Below, in pieces: positions 7,482 to 15,113 of a DNA stretch of 18,010 nucleotides (position 1 is its first letter; each line of letters opens with the position of its first letter). The notes under the pieces are model-generated. The model was not told the DNA's origin, did no database searches, and saw only the letters and a program-made list of their open reading frames with translations. The stretch covers positions 1 to 18,010 of the forward strand of contig JAGXHB010000157.1 in NCBI GenBank assembly GCA_024636425.1, in the 5' to 3' direction. The stretch comes from Roseobacter sp. Lineage in GTDB: Bacteria > Pseudomonadota > Alphaproteobacteria > Rhodobacterales > Rhodobacteraceae. The position numbers and the translations under genes are program-made.

Positions 7482-7712
7482 TCAAAGCCCCCCAAGCCAG
7501 CCGGTGGCCACGCCAAAGAGCAGCACAACCAGTGCGGCGTAGGTTATTTTCTGAAAGGGTGTCGGTACCATCAGGCCCTCGTCTTGCTGTCCACTGGAGG
7601 CTCCGAATGCCCTTTGACCTGCCTCGAGCGCGCGGCGCAAGGCAGTTGCTGCTACGATAACAAATACGGCAAGCAGCGCCAACAGCACAAGAAACAGAAA
7701 CACTCGGCTCAT
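7482..7712 (-). CDS. Small two-helix membrane protein, unknown function
   Basis: A 76-residue protein with a hydrophobic helix at about residues 4-24, a short charged loop containing QQDEGL, and a second helix at about 55-73. I do not recognise a family. It is accepted as real because it is the first member of the minus-strand block, sits 3 bp before the xpaC-like gene, and has a membrane-protein composition on the coding strand. AGGGG lies about 10 bases before the ATG. Loop length and first-helix polarity suggest both termini lie on the same side of the membrane. It may be an accessory subunit of the XpaC/TelA pair, but this is inference from position only. Confidence 0.65.
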   Translation of the reverse strand: MSRVFLFLVLLALLAVFVIVAATALRRALEAGQRAFGASSGQQDEGLMVPTPFQKITYAALVVLLFGVATGWLGGL

Positions 7713-7806
7713 TCGGAATTACCCCTTTGACCGACATATAGGCAGTGAAACCGCTTCCCGCCAGTCAGGGGGCCGAAACCCTGCGTCTCGGGCGGCCTCC
7801 GACCGA

Positions 7807-8829
7807 TCAGGGTTTGCGGGTGGATTTGACCCGCGTGCCGAACTTGCGCGGGGCCGGACCATCTGTTGCGCCCCGTGCAGGCTTGGACTTGCCATAGCCG
7901 GGTTTGGGCTTGCCGGAGGGCGTGCGCCCCGTGGCGGGCTTGTCGTCGGGGGCCTTGGGCAGACCGGGGCGTCCGGGGCCGGGTTCACCGGGTTTGCGGG
8001 GCTTGCGCTTGACGATATGCGCGGGCTTGCCCTTTTGCGGCTTTTTCTGCGCGGTGCCGGTGCTGTCTTCCAGCTCGATCCCCAGCTGGTCGCGCACAAC
8101 CTTGCGTTTCAGCTCTTCGACCTGTCCCGGCTTCAATTCGCCCAACTGGAACGGGCCATAGCTGGTGCGGATCAGTCGGTTGACCGACAGGCTGACGGCC
8201 TCCATTGCGCGGCGGATTTCGCGGTTTTTGCCCTCGCGCAGTCCCACGGTCAGCCAGGCGTTGGCGCCCTGCTGCCGGTCCAGCGATACCGTCATCGGCT
8301 GGAATGTTTCACCATCAACGGTGATGCCGCGCCGCAAAGGTTCCAGCATGTCATCCGAAGGGCGACCGTTCACACGCACGCGGTAGCGCCGCAGCCAGCC
8401 GTTCGAGGGCAGTTCCAGCTTGCGCTTCACGTCGCCATCATTGGTCAGCAGCAGCAACCCTTCGGAGTTGAGATCAAGCCGTCCGATGCTCATCACACGG
8501 GGCATGTCTTCGGGCAGATCGTCAAAGATCGTGCCACGCCCCTTGTCGTCCCGATTGGTCGATACCAGCCCGGTGGGCTTGTGATACAGCCACATGCGGG
8601 GCGGCTCGGGGTCGCCCACGGCTTTGTCATCGACCGTGATGTTGTCTGCCGCCGTGACATTCAGTGCCGGCGAATCTATCTGGACGCCGTTCACGCGCAC
8701 GCGGCCTGCCTCGATCATGCGCTCGGCCTCGCGGCGGCTGGCGATGCCGGCACGGGCAAGCACCTTGGCGATGCGGTCTCCGGCGGGTGTGCCGGGCTGG
8801 GGGGCTGGTTTGGGTGTATCTGCGCTCAT
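7807..8829 (-). CDS. rluB: 23S rRNA pseudouridine synthase of the RsuA/RluB type
   Basis: A 340-residue protein. An S4 RNA-binding domain lies at about 17-65 (DRIAKVLARAGIASRREAERMI). The RsuA/RluB/E/F catalytic domain follows, with GRLDLNSEGLLLLTNDG at 116-132 and the catalytic aspartate at D119. RluB isomerises a uridine in the peptidyl-transferase region of 23S rRNA. Which family member this is rests on similarity in arrangement; RluB is most likely given the S4 domain and context. Residues about 250-340 form a Lys/Arg/Pro/Gly-rich tail with no predicted fold, much longer than in E. coli RluB, perhaps binding rRNA. ATG at 8829 is preferred over a TTG two codons upstream. It is divergent from tadA (64 bp apart) and lies 94 bp upstream of the membrane block. 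Confidence 0.87.
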   Translation of the reverse strand: MSADTPKPAPQPGTPAGDRIAKVLARAGIASRREAERMIEAGRVRVNGVQIDSPALNVTAADNITVDDKAVGDPEPPRMWLYHKPTGLVSTNRDDKGRGTIFDDLPEDMPRVMSIGRLDLNSEGLLLLTNDGDVKRKLELPSNGWLRRYRVRVNGRPSDDMLEPLRRGITVDGETFQPMTVSLDRQQGANAWLTVGLREGKNREIRRAMEAVSLSVNRLIRTSYGPFQLGELKPGQVEELKRKVVRDQLGIELEDSTGTAQKKPQKGKPAHIVKRKPRKPGEPGPGRPGLPKAPDDKPATGRTPSGKPKPGYGKSKPARGATDGPAPRKFGTRVKSTRKP

Positions 8830-8893
8830 GGCCAAGCGCTTACCTTGTTTCGGGGTCTTGCGAAAGGGTGCCGTTTACGCCCAAGTGTGGCTT

Positions 8894-9349
8894 ATGTCGT
8901 TTACCTCGTTCATGTCACAGGCACTGGATCAGGCCCGCGCCGCCGCCACCCGCGGCGAGGTGCCGGTGGGGGCCGTCGTGGTATCGCCCCAAGGCCGCAT
9001 CGTGGCCGCCGAAGGCAACCGCACCCGCGAGTTGAGCGATCCGACAGCGCATGCGGAAATGCTGGCAATCCGCGCGGCCTGTGCGGCTGTCGGCTCTGAA
9101 CGGCTGGGGGGGCATGCGCTTTACGTGACGCTTGAGCCTTGCGCGATGTGCGCCGGTGCAATCGCGGCAGCACGGCTTGAGCGATTGTATTACGCGGCGG
9201 CTGACCCTAAATCTGGCGGTGTCGCGCAGGGGGCGCGGGTGTTTGCGCATCCCCAATGCCACCATGTGCCCGAAGTTTACGACGGGATCGCCGAAGGCGA
9301 GGCAGGCGCACTGCTCAGGCAGTTTTTTGCCACCAGACGAAAGGATTAG
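8894..9349 (+). CDS. tadA: tRNA-specific adenosine deaminase (A34 to inosine)
   Basis: A 151-residue cytidine/adenosine deaminase-fold protein. TadA converts adenosine 34 of tRNA-Arg(ACG) to inosine in the anticodon and is usually essential. The zinc and catalytic motif is visible: H53-A-E55, in which E55 is the proton shuttle, and P82-C-A-M-C86, in which C83 and C86 bind zinc. GEVPVGAVVV (21-30) is the standard family N-terminal segment. The ATG at 8894 gives an MSFTSFM start; an internal ATG at 8912 would remove only six residues. The frame remains open upstream but would run into the divergent rluB promoter region. A DUF5671-like gene begins 6 bp after the stop, suggesting co-transcription. 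Confidence 0.93.
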   Translation: MSFTSFMSQALDQARAAATRGEVPVGAVVVSPQGRIVAAEGNRTRELSDPTAHAEMLAIRAACAAVGSERLGGHALYVTLEPCAMCAGAIAAARLERLYYAAADPKSGGVAQGARVFAHPQCHHVPEVYDGIAEGEAGALLRQFFATRRKD

Positions 9350-9355
9350 GCAATC

Positions 9356-9976
9356 ATGGCACAACGCGACGAGTTGAACATCTTCGTGCGCGACGCACTG
9401 AGCGCGGGCAAAAGCCGGTCTGAGATTTCGGACGTGCTGGACCGCGCAGGATGGAGCGCGAGCGAAGTGCGGGATGCCCTGGCCGGTTGGGCAGATACCG
9501 CATTTTCCCCGCCGGTGCCGCGCCCGACGGCGACGTTTTCGGCGCGGGACTTCTTCATCTACGCGCTGACCTTTGCGGTGCTCCTGCTGGGGGCGTTCAA
9601 TCTGGTACTGGTCTTGCAGGCGATCGTGGATATGGCCTTTTCCGATGACTCCTATGGTGTGCTCGGGCGGATCCGGTGGGGTGTTTCGGTGCTGATCGTC
9701 ACCGCGCCGCTTTATCTGTGGCTGACCTTGCGCGAACGGCGCAAGCTGGCGCAGGATCCCGCACTTTACCGCTCTGTGATGCGCAAATGGCTGACCTATA
9801 TCGCGTTGCTGCTGGCCGCATTGACGCTGCTGGGGGATCTGATCGCGACGATCTATGCGCTGCTGACAGGGGATCTCACAGCGCAGTTCGGGATCAAGGC
9901 GCTGATCGTGGGAATCGTGGCGGGCGGTATTTTCCTGTTTTACCTCAAGGATATGCAGAAGGGCGATCAGACGTGA
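9356..9976 (+). CDS. DUF5671-like four-TM membrane protein
   Basis: A 206-residue protein. The first 45 residues form a soluble helical module (LSAGKSRSEISDVLDRAGWSA) of the type often preceding DUF5671 domains, a short three-helix bundle that resembles UBA-like folds. Four hydrophobic helices follow at about 65-90, 103-122, 142-165 and 175-195. A positively charged RERRKLAQDP loop (about 125-134) is probably cytoplasmic. Function is unknown. AGGA lies about 10 bases before the ATG. It starts 6 bp after tadA and overlaps the next gene by 4 bp (GTGA), so it is part of a short operon with tadA. The DUF5671 label rests on my recognition of the family, not on a search. Confidence 0.7.
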   Translation: MAQRDELNIFVRDALSAGKSRSEISDVLDRAGWSASEVRDALAGWADTAFSPPVPRPTATFSARDFFIYALTFAVLLLGAFNLVLVLQAIVDMAFSDDSYGVLGRIRWGVSVLIVTAPLYLWLTLRERRKLAQDPALYRSVMRKWLTYIALLLAALTLLGDLIATIYALLTGDLTAQFGIKALIVGIVAGGIFLFYLKDMQKGDQT

Positions 9977-10407
9977 ATCGCGTCTTTCTGGCTGTCTTCT
10001 GCCTGTTGGTGGGCGGTGCCATCGGCGCTGGTCTGTGGGTCGTGGGTGGACCCCAAGAGGCCCGGATCGAACAGCAGGACCGCGACCGCATCGCAAATCT
10101 GCGGACGCTCCACACCCGTCTGATTTCCATGGAAAGCGCGGGCACCCCGTTGCCCCGGACGATCGGGGAGGACAGCGTCTGCGCGGCATGGGCCTGCGAG
10201 GAGGGGGGCAGCTTTCCCCCGAAAGACCCTGCCACCGGCATGCCCTATGACTACCGCAGGCTGTCCGACGACCGGTTCGAGATCTGTGCGACACTTGCGC
10301 GGCATCCTGGTACTGCCCGCGCGCCCGTCACCTTGAGCGATGACATGGAGCTGCGCGCGGGCAATGTGCTGTGTCTGATCGGAACCGTGAGACCCGACGG
10401 CTCCTAA
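9973..10407 (+). CDS. Small membrane-anchored protein of unknown function
   Basis: A 144-residue protein starting with GTG at 9973, inside the stop of the preceding gene (GTGA overlap). The N-terminus MNRVFLAVFCLLVGGAIGAG is a signal anchor or uncleaved signal, so the remaining part should be periplasmic. The soluble part holds an HTRLISMESAGTPLP stretch, a C-A-A-W-A-C pair that could form a disulfide, and PATGMPYDYRRLSDDRFEIC. The last of these is reminiscent of the core of type II secretion pseudopilins, but there is no prepilin cleavage motif. I do not recognise a named family. It occurs directly after a DUF5671-like gene, so the two may form a unit. It ends tail to tail with the MBL-fold gene, overlapping it by 3 bp. 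Confidence 0.62.
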   Translation: MNRVFLAVFCLLVGGAIGAGLWVVGGPQEARIEQQDRDRIANLRTLHTRLISMESAGTPLPRTIGEDSVCAAWACEEGGSFPPKDPATGMPYDYRRLSDDRFEICATLARHPGTARAPVTLSDDMELRAGNVLCLIGTVRPDGS

Positions 10408-11096
10408 AGGCTGATCGCCTGCATCACCTCGGGCTCGATCACGTTGACGCCCGGCAGCCCTTTGGCCAGCGCATCGGCGGATTGCTCCAGCGCGTCGAAG
10501 GTGCGGTAATGGCAGGGGATCACCGTTTTGAAATCAAAGTACTTTTTCGCCGCATAGGCAGCGCCCGCCATGTCCATCGTGTAATGGCCCCCCGCACTCA
10601 GGATGCCGATGTCGGGCTTGTGATAATCGCCCATCCACGACATGTCGGCCATGATTGTCGTATCGCCCGAAAAATAGATCACATGGCCTTCGCCCGCGAT
10701 CATGAAGCCGGTTTCGGCCCCCATATAGACCGGCCCGTTGTCACCGCTGACGGACGAGGAATGTGACGCCGGCACCATCGTTACCGCGACCTTGCCACAG
10801 GTGATCGTGCCGCCCTTGTTGAAGCCCGTCGTGTTCTCGACGCCCTGCGCCTCGAAATACCCCATCAGCTCGACCATGCCTGCGACCGGCGCGCCGGTCT
10901 TTTCGGCCACCATCTTGAGGTCTTGGGTGTGATCGAAATGGCCATGCGTGACCAGAATTTGTGTGGCCCCTTCCAGCGCTGCTGCGTGATGGGCGTCGTC
11001 CAGCATCGGATTGCCCGTCAGCCAGGGATCGACCAGCAGAACCTGATCCTCGATTTCGATGCGAAAGCTGCCGTGGCCAAGCCAGATGATGTTCAT
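10404..11096 (-). CDS. Metal-dependent hydrolase, UPF0173/UlaG-like MBL fold
   Basis: A 230-residue metallo-beta-lactamase-fold hydrolase. The metal-binding motif H51-G-H53-F-D55-H56 is intact, and further ligands are plausible at H112, D145 (YFSGDTT) and H196 (IPCHYRTF). The short N-terminus MNIIWLGHGSFRIE and the length fit the UPF0173 group of UlaG-like proteins. The natural substrate is unknown. Cytoplasmic location is expected, as no signal peptide is visible. AAGGAGA lies about 6 bases before the ATG. The gene is divergent from gatC (188 bp) and convergent with the small anchored protein gene, overlapping it by 3 bp. Confidence 0.88.
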   Translation of the reverse strand: MNIIWLGHGSFRIEIEDQVLLVDPWLTGNPMLDDAHHAAALEGATQILVTHGHFDHTQDLKMVAEKTGAPVAGMVELMGYFEAQGVENTTGFNKGGTITCGKVAVTMVPASHSSSVSGDNGPVYMGAETGFMIAGEGHVIYFSGDTTIMADMSWMGDYHKPDIGILSAGGHYTMDMAGAAYAAKKYFDFKTVIPCHYRTFDALEQSADALAKGLPGVNVIEPEVMQAISL

Positions 11097-11139
11097 TGAA
11101 AGTCTCCTTGATTGCTGTTCCGCAGGAAACCTTAGCGCG

Positions 11140-11200
11140 CCCCGCTGCTTTGGGGAGCCTCCGGCGGGAGTTTATTTGGCAAAATGAAGCGAGGGGACGG
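11140..11200. repeat. Possible Rhodobacterales dispersed intergenic repeat
   Basis: This stretch reads CCCCGCTGCTTTGGGGAGCC, then CTCCGGCGGGAG, then TTTATTTGGCAAAATGAAG. CCCC and GGGG flank a short loop, and CTCC..GGAG is an inverted repeat inside. Very similar phrases occur repeatedly between genes in Rhodobacter, Paracoccus and Ruegeria, as I recall them. It sits between the divergent MBL gene and gatC. A genome-wide search is needed to confirm that it is repeated; the recollection is not proof. Confidence 0.4.
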
Positions 11201-11284
11201 CGATTGGCGCGATGTCCGTCGCCCCAGACTTGCAGGGGGCAGCGGGGGGCGATAAACGGCATGCAAAGAGATGAAGGAGCGCCC

Positions 11285-11572
11285 ATGTCCATTGACGAGA
11301 CCACCGCCGCGCGTGTGGCCAAACTGGCCCGCATCAAGGTCGACCCTGACGCCTTGCCCGCACTTGCGCAGGAGTTCAACACTATCCTCGGCTTTATCGA
11401 GCAATTGAACGAGGTGGATGTCGAGGGGGTGGAGCCGATGACGTCCGTGACGCCCCAAGTGTTGAAACGGCGCGATGATGTGGTGCGCGACGGCAACCAG
11501 CAGGCCAAAGTGCTGGCGAATGCGCCCGATGCGCGTGAAGGGTTCTTTGCTGTGCCGAAGGTGGTGGAATAA
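11285..11572 (+). CDS. gatC: Asp-tRNA(Asn)/Glu-tRNA(Gln) amidotransferase subunit C
   Basis: A 95-residue protein of the usual GatC size. It is the small stabilising subunit of the GatCAB amidotransferase, which converts Glu-tRNA(Gln), and Asp-tRNA(Asn) in some species, into the amidated form in organisms lacking GlnRS or AsnRS. It begins MSIDETTAARVAKLARI, a typical start, and includes FIEQLNEVDVEGVEPM. The ATG at 11285 is set by AAGGAG five bases upstream; an in-frame ATG at 11261 would add eight unlikely residues. The stop overlaps the gatA start by one base (TAATG). A weak candidate promoter (TTGCAG at 11230-11235, GATAAA at 11251-11256) lies before it. gatB is not adjacent. Confidence 0.93.
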   Translation: MSIDETTAARVAKLARIKVDPDALPALAQEFNTILGFIEQLNEVDVEGVEPMTSVTPQVLKRRDDVVRDGNQQAKVLANAPDAREGFFAVPKVVE

Positions 11573-13059
11573 TGGCTGATCTGAACAAAATGGGTCTTGC
11601 GGACGCACGCGATGCGCTGCGCGCCGGCGACGTGACATCGGTGGAACTGACCAATGCCTGTCTGGGCGCCATCGAAGGGTCGGGCAAGCTGAATGCGTTC
11701 GTGCATCATACGGCCGATCTGGCGCTGGATCAGGCGCGCGCCGCCGATACGCGGATCAAGGCGGGTGATGCGCCCGACATGTGCGGTTTGCCGATCGGCA
11801 TCAAGGATCTGTTCTGCACCAAGGGCGTGCCGAGCCAGGCCGGATCGCGCATCCTGCAAGGCTTCCTGCCCGAATATGAAAGCACCGTGTCGCAAAATTT
11901 GCTGGATGCGGGCGCGGTCATGCTGGGCAAGCTCAACATGGACGAATTCGCCATGGGCTCGTCGAATGAGACCTCCGTTTACGGCAATGCGGTCAACCCT
12001 TGGCGGCGGGCTGGCGACGACGCGCAGCTGACCCCCGGCGGATCGTCGGGCGGATCTGCGGCGGCTGTGGCGGCCGATCTGTGCCTTGCCGCGACCGGTA
12101 CGGATACGGGCGGGTCGATCCGCCAGCCTGCCGCGTTTACGGGCACCGTTGGGATCAAGCCGACCTATGGCCGCTGTTCGCGGTGGGGTATCGTGGCCTT
12201 TGCCTCAAGCCTTGATCAGGCGGGGCCGATGACCAAGACCGTGCGCGACGCGGCAATCATGCTAGGGGCGATGGCGGGGTTCGACCCCAAGGACAGCACC
12301 AGCGCCGATCAGTCCGTGCCCGATTTCGAAGCGGCCCTGACCGGCGACATCCGCGGCAAGAAGATCGGTATTCCGCGCGAATATCGCATGGAGGGGATGC
12401 CGTCGGAGATCGAAAAGCTCTGGAATGACGGGGCTGCCATGTTGCGCGATGCGGGAGCCGAGATCGTCGATATCTCGCTGCCGCACACGAAATATGCGCT
12501 GCCCGCCTACTACGTCATTGCTCCCGCCGAAGCGTCCTCGAACCTGGCCCGCTATGACGGTGTGCGCTATGGCCACCGCGCGAAGCTGGATCAGGGCGAC
12601 GGCATCACCGAGATGTACGAGAAAACCCGCGCCGAAGGCTTCGGCCCTGAAGTGCAGCGCCGCGTGATGGTCGGCACCTATGTGCTGAGTGCCGGTTTCT
12701 ACGACGCCTATTACAACCGTGCCCGCAAGGTCCGCACCCTGATCAAGCGCGACTTTGAGCAGGCATTTGCCAGCGGGATCGATAGCATCCTGACACCCGC
12801 GACCCCCTCTGCGGCCTTCGGGTTGGGCGAGATGGCGGATGCGGACCCCGTCGCGATGTATCTGAATGACGTCTTTACCGTGACCGTGAATCTCGCCGGA
12901 CTGCCGGGGATCGCGCTGCCAACGGGCACCAATGCTCAAGGGCTGCCGCTGGGTCTGCAACTGATCGGACGCCCGTGGGAAGAAGCCGATCTGCTGTCTA
13001 CCGCCTACGCACTGGAACAGGCGGCGGGCTTTGTGGCCAAGCCGGATAAATGGTGGTAA
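11572..13059 (+). CDS. gatA: Glutamyl/aspartyl-tRNA amidotransferase subunit A
   Basis: A 495-residue amidase-signature enzyme that hydrolyses glutamine and supplies ammonia to GatB for transamidation of mischarged tRNA. The catalytic triad fits: K78 in GIKDLF, cis-Ser S158 in the GGSSGGSAAAVAA signature, and nucleophile S182 in TDTGGSIRQPAAF. The length is normal for GatA. It is translationally coupled to gatC through TAATG. The conserved C-terminal region includes a GLPGIALPTG loop and GLQLIGRPWEEADLL, as in other GatA proteins. It is a cytoplasmic housekeeping gene; no unusual residue is seen. Confidence 0.96.
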   Translation: MADLNKMGLADARDALRAGDVTSVELTNACLGAIEGSGKLNAFVHHTADLALDQARAADTRIKAGDAPDMCGLPIGIKDLFCTKGVPSQAGSRILQGFLPEYESTVSQNLLDAGAVMLGKLNMDEFAMGSSNETSVYGNAVNPWRRAGDDAQLTPGGSSGGSAAAVAADLCLAATGTDTGGSIRQPAAFTGTVGIKPTYGRCSRWGIVAFASSLDQAGPMTKTVRDAAIMLGAMAGFDPKDSTSADQSVPDFEAALTGDIRGKKIGIPREYRMEGMPSEIEKLWNDGAAMLRDAGAEIVDISLPHTKYALPAYYVIAPAEASSNLARYDGVRYGHRAKLDQGDGITEMYEKTRAEGFGPEVQRRVMVGTYVLSAGFYDAYYNRARKVRTLIKRDFEQAFASGIDSILTPATPSAAFGLGEMADADPVAMYLNDVFTVTVNLAGLPGIALPTGTNAQGLPLGLQLIGRPWEEADLLSTAYALEQAAGFVAKPDKWW

Positions 13060-13099
13060 AACAACGCTGATAAATTCGTCCAGATGAAAAGCAGGTCCG

Positions 13100-13867
13100 A
13101 TGATTAAACGTTTCTCTCTCGTTGCAGCCTTGGGGTTTGCGGTATCGGCATGTCAGCCTGCTGTCCCTGACAGCGGTGGGGGTGCCGGTTTTGACAGCTT
13201 CAATTCGCAACAGTCGCAGCGGGATGCGGCGCTGGCCGGAAACACCGGCCCGTTGACCGCAATGCCCGCGCCCGAGCAGGTGGATGAAGTCCCGCTGTCA
13301 CCTGTGGGGTCGCCTGACGATGGGTCAGCGGCTGCGACAGCGGCGGAAACGACACGTATCCTTGATGCGACGCGCTCCGGGGGGAACAATGGGCTTGGCA
13401 ATGACGCGCAGACCGATGCTGGGGCAGAGCCCCTTAACGCCAGCCCGTCGAACCCCGCCCCGCCGGTGCTGAATACCGAAGGCATTTCGCAAGAGAACAA
13501 TTTCGACGCGGTGTCGGGCGAACGCAGCATCGAAGGCGACGCGGCACGGATTGCGGCAAACCGCGCGCAATACCGCGTGATTCAGCCCGAGGCCTTGCCG
13601 GATCGTGCTGACGCTGGCCCCAATATCGTGGCCTACGCGCTGGAGAACAGGCATCCGATCGGTCAGGCGATCTATACCCGTCGCGGCTTTAACAAGGAAC
13701 GGAAGTTCCAGCGCGCTTGCGCGGAATTCTCCCATCCCGATCAGGCGCAGATCGCGTTTCTGAGCGCTGGCGGGCCAGAGCGGGACCGCGCCGGGATGGA
13801 CCCTGATGGTGACGGATATGCCTGCTCCTGGGATCCGGCACCGTACCGTCGGGGAGTTTCCGGCTAG
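13100..13867 (+). CDS. Excalibur-motif lipoprotein
   Basis: A 255-residue predicted lipoprotein. A short signal peptide ends in the lipobox AVSAC with lipid cysteine C18. Residues about 20-130 are Pro/Gly/Ala-rich and probably disordered. A DPDGDGYAC segment at 234-242 is a calcium-binding Excalibur-like motif (DxDxDGxxC), followed by SWDPAPYR. Excalibur motifs are often found on extracellular proteins, including nuclease-like ones; no nuclease catalytic motif is visible here. The region 190-230 (YTRRGFNKERKFQRACAEF...) is the only other conserved-looking part. AGG precedes the ATG. It follows gatA by 40 bp and precedes an amidase gene by 12 bp, so an envelope role is plausible but unproven. 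Confidence 0.72.
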   Translation: MIKRFSLVAALGFAVSACQPAVPDSGGGAGFDSFNSQQSQRDAALAGNTGPLTAMPAPEQVDEVPLSPVGSPDDGSAAATAAETTRILDATRSGGNNGLGNDAQTDAGAEPLNASPSNPAPPVLNTEGISQENNFDAVSGERSIEGDAARIAANRAQYRVIQPEALPDRADAGPNIVAYALENRHPIGQAIYTRRGFNKERKFQRACAEFSHPDQAQIAFLSAGGPERDRAGMDPDGDGYACSWDPAPYRRGVSG

Positions 13868-13879
13868 AACGGACCACCC

Positions 13880-14551
13880 GTGCTTCCAAGACAGCAGCCT
13901 TCACCGAATTTCGGGCCGCGCCGTGACGGGTTGCGGCCCTCTCTCGTGGTGATCCACTATACCGCCATGGCCTCTGCCGAAGATGCGCTTGCGCGGCTTT
14001 GTGACCCTGCGGCTGAAGTGTCGGCGCATTACCTGATCTCCGCCCAAGGTGGTGTCACCCAGATGGTCGATGAAGACCAACGTGCGTGGCACGCAGGGCA
14101 GGGTGAATGGGCGGGGCTCCGCGACATCAACTCCCGCTCCATCGGTATCGAGCTTGATAACCGCGGAACGCATCCCTTCCCGGAGCCGCAGATGGCCGTG
14201 CTCGAATCGCTGCTGCGCGGCATCCTGCACCGGTGGCAGATTGCCCCCGAAGGGGTCATCGGCCATTCCGACATGGCCCCTGGACGCAAGCAGGATCCGG
14301 GCCCGAAATTTGACTGGGCACGCCTCGCGCGACAGGGCCTTGCAGGGCAGGGAACGCGTAACAGCGCCAGCAAGACCCTCACGACCGATGCCTTTGTCAG
14401 CGCGGCGCGGGCGGCAGGCTTTACCTTTGCCGCAGATCCCGACACCCTGCTGGCGGCGACCCGGTTGCGGTTTGCGCCGTGGCGCAGAGGGCCGCTCTGC
14501 GCGGCAGACCTTGATCTGTGCCACGCGACCCATCCTTCCAAATGGCATTAA
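13880..14551 (+). CDS. N-acetylmuramoyl-L-alanine amidase, Amidase_2 (AmpD/AmiD-like)
   Basis: A 223-residue zinc amidase that cleaves the bond between N-acetylmuramic acid and L-alanine in peptidoglycan fragments. Visible ligands and catalytic residues fit the family: H26 (VVIHYTAM), H129 and D139 as zinc ligands (GHSDMAPGRKQDPGPKFDW), with E91 and K137 as the probable catalytic residues. A W70-H71 pair is also typical. No signal peptide is seen, so it acts most likely in the cytoplasm on recycled muropeptides, like AmpD. The start is a GTG at 13880 with GGA about 6 bases upstream. The last 60 residues form an Ala/Arg-rich extension that may bind cell wall; I cannot name it. Its stop is about 70 bp before rnpB. 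Confidence 0.88.
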   Translation: MLPRQQPSPNFGPRRDGLRPSLVVIHYTAMASAEDALARLCDPAAEVSAHYLISAQGGVTQMVDEDQRAWHAGQGEWAGLRDINSRSIGIELDNRGTHPFPEPQMAVLESLLRGILHRWQIAPEGVIGHSDMAPGRKQDPGPKFDWARLARQGLAGQGTRNSASKTLTTDAFVSAARAAGFTFAADPDTLLAATRLRFAPWRRGPLCAADLDLCHATHPSKWH

Positions 14552-14585
14552 ATCCCCGCCGGAGGCATCCGACGTCCGAAACCGA

Positions 14586-14613
14586 TTGACCCGGCCCGAT
14601 CTTAGCCGCTAGG
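14586..14613 (+). promoter_or_regulatory. Probable promoter of rnpB
   Basis: TTGACC (14586-14591) is a good -35 element. GCTAGG (14608-14613), 16 bases on, is a plausible -10 for alphaproteobacterial sigma-70. The predicted start would fall near 14618-14622, exactly where the P1 helix of the RNase P RNA begins. That agreement is the main support. Confidence 0.6.
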
Positions 14614-14619
14614 GCTGCA

Positions 14620-15020
<401 letters not shown>

Positions 15021-15039
15021 ATCCTTTCCGGCCGGGCAC

Positions 15040-15091
15040 CCGGAATTTATGAAATTCCGGACCGGAAAATTCGAATTTTCCGTCCCCTTTT
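15040..15091 (+). terminator. Tandem hairpins downstream of rnpB
   Basis: CCGGAATTT (15040-15048) pairs with AAATTCCGG (15052-15060) around a 3-base loop. A 20-bp perfect palindrome follows at 15063-15082, with half-sites CGGAAAATTC and GAATTTTCCG. A short TTTT run occurs at 15088-15091. The first right arm and second left arm are themselves complementary (TTCCGG at 15055-15060, CCGGAA at 15062-15067), so alternative pairing is possible. The position after RNase P RNA suggests termination or 3'-end processing. Confidence 0.6.
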
Positions 15092-15113
15092 CGCTGACGT
15101 GGGGAAATAGCGG

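Noticed and set aside
7713..7806. Promoter for the membrane block between rluB and the two-TM gene
   Set aside because: TATATG is present on the minus strand but has no matching -35 at the proper distance. The block may be transcribed from upstream of rluB.
8017..9099. 360-codon plus-strand frame across the rluB/tadA region
   Set aside because: It is antisense to rluB and out of frame with tadA; both have intact catalytic motifs, and this frame has no recognisable domain.
11230..11256. TTGCAG...GATAAA as the gatC promoter
   Set aside because: Spacing of 15-16 bp and both boxes are weak matches in a G-rich background; not strong enough to list as a feature.
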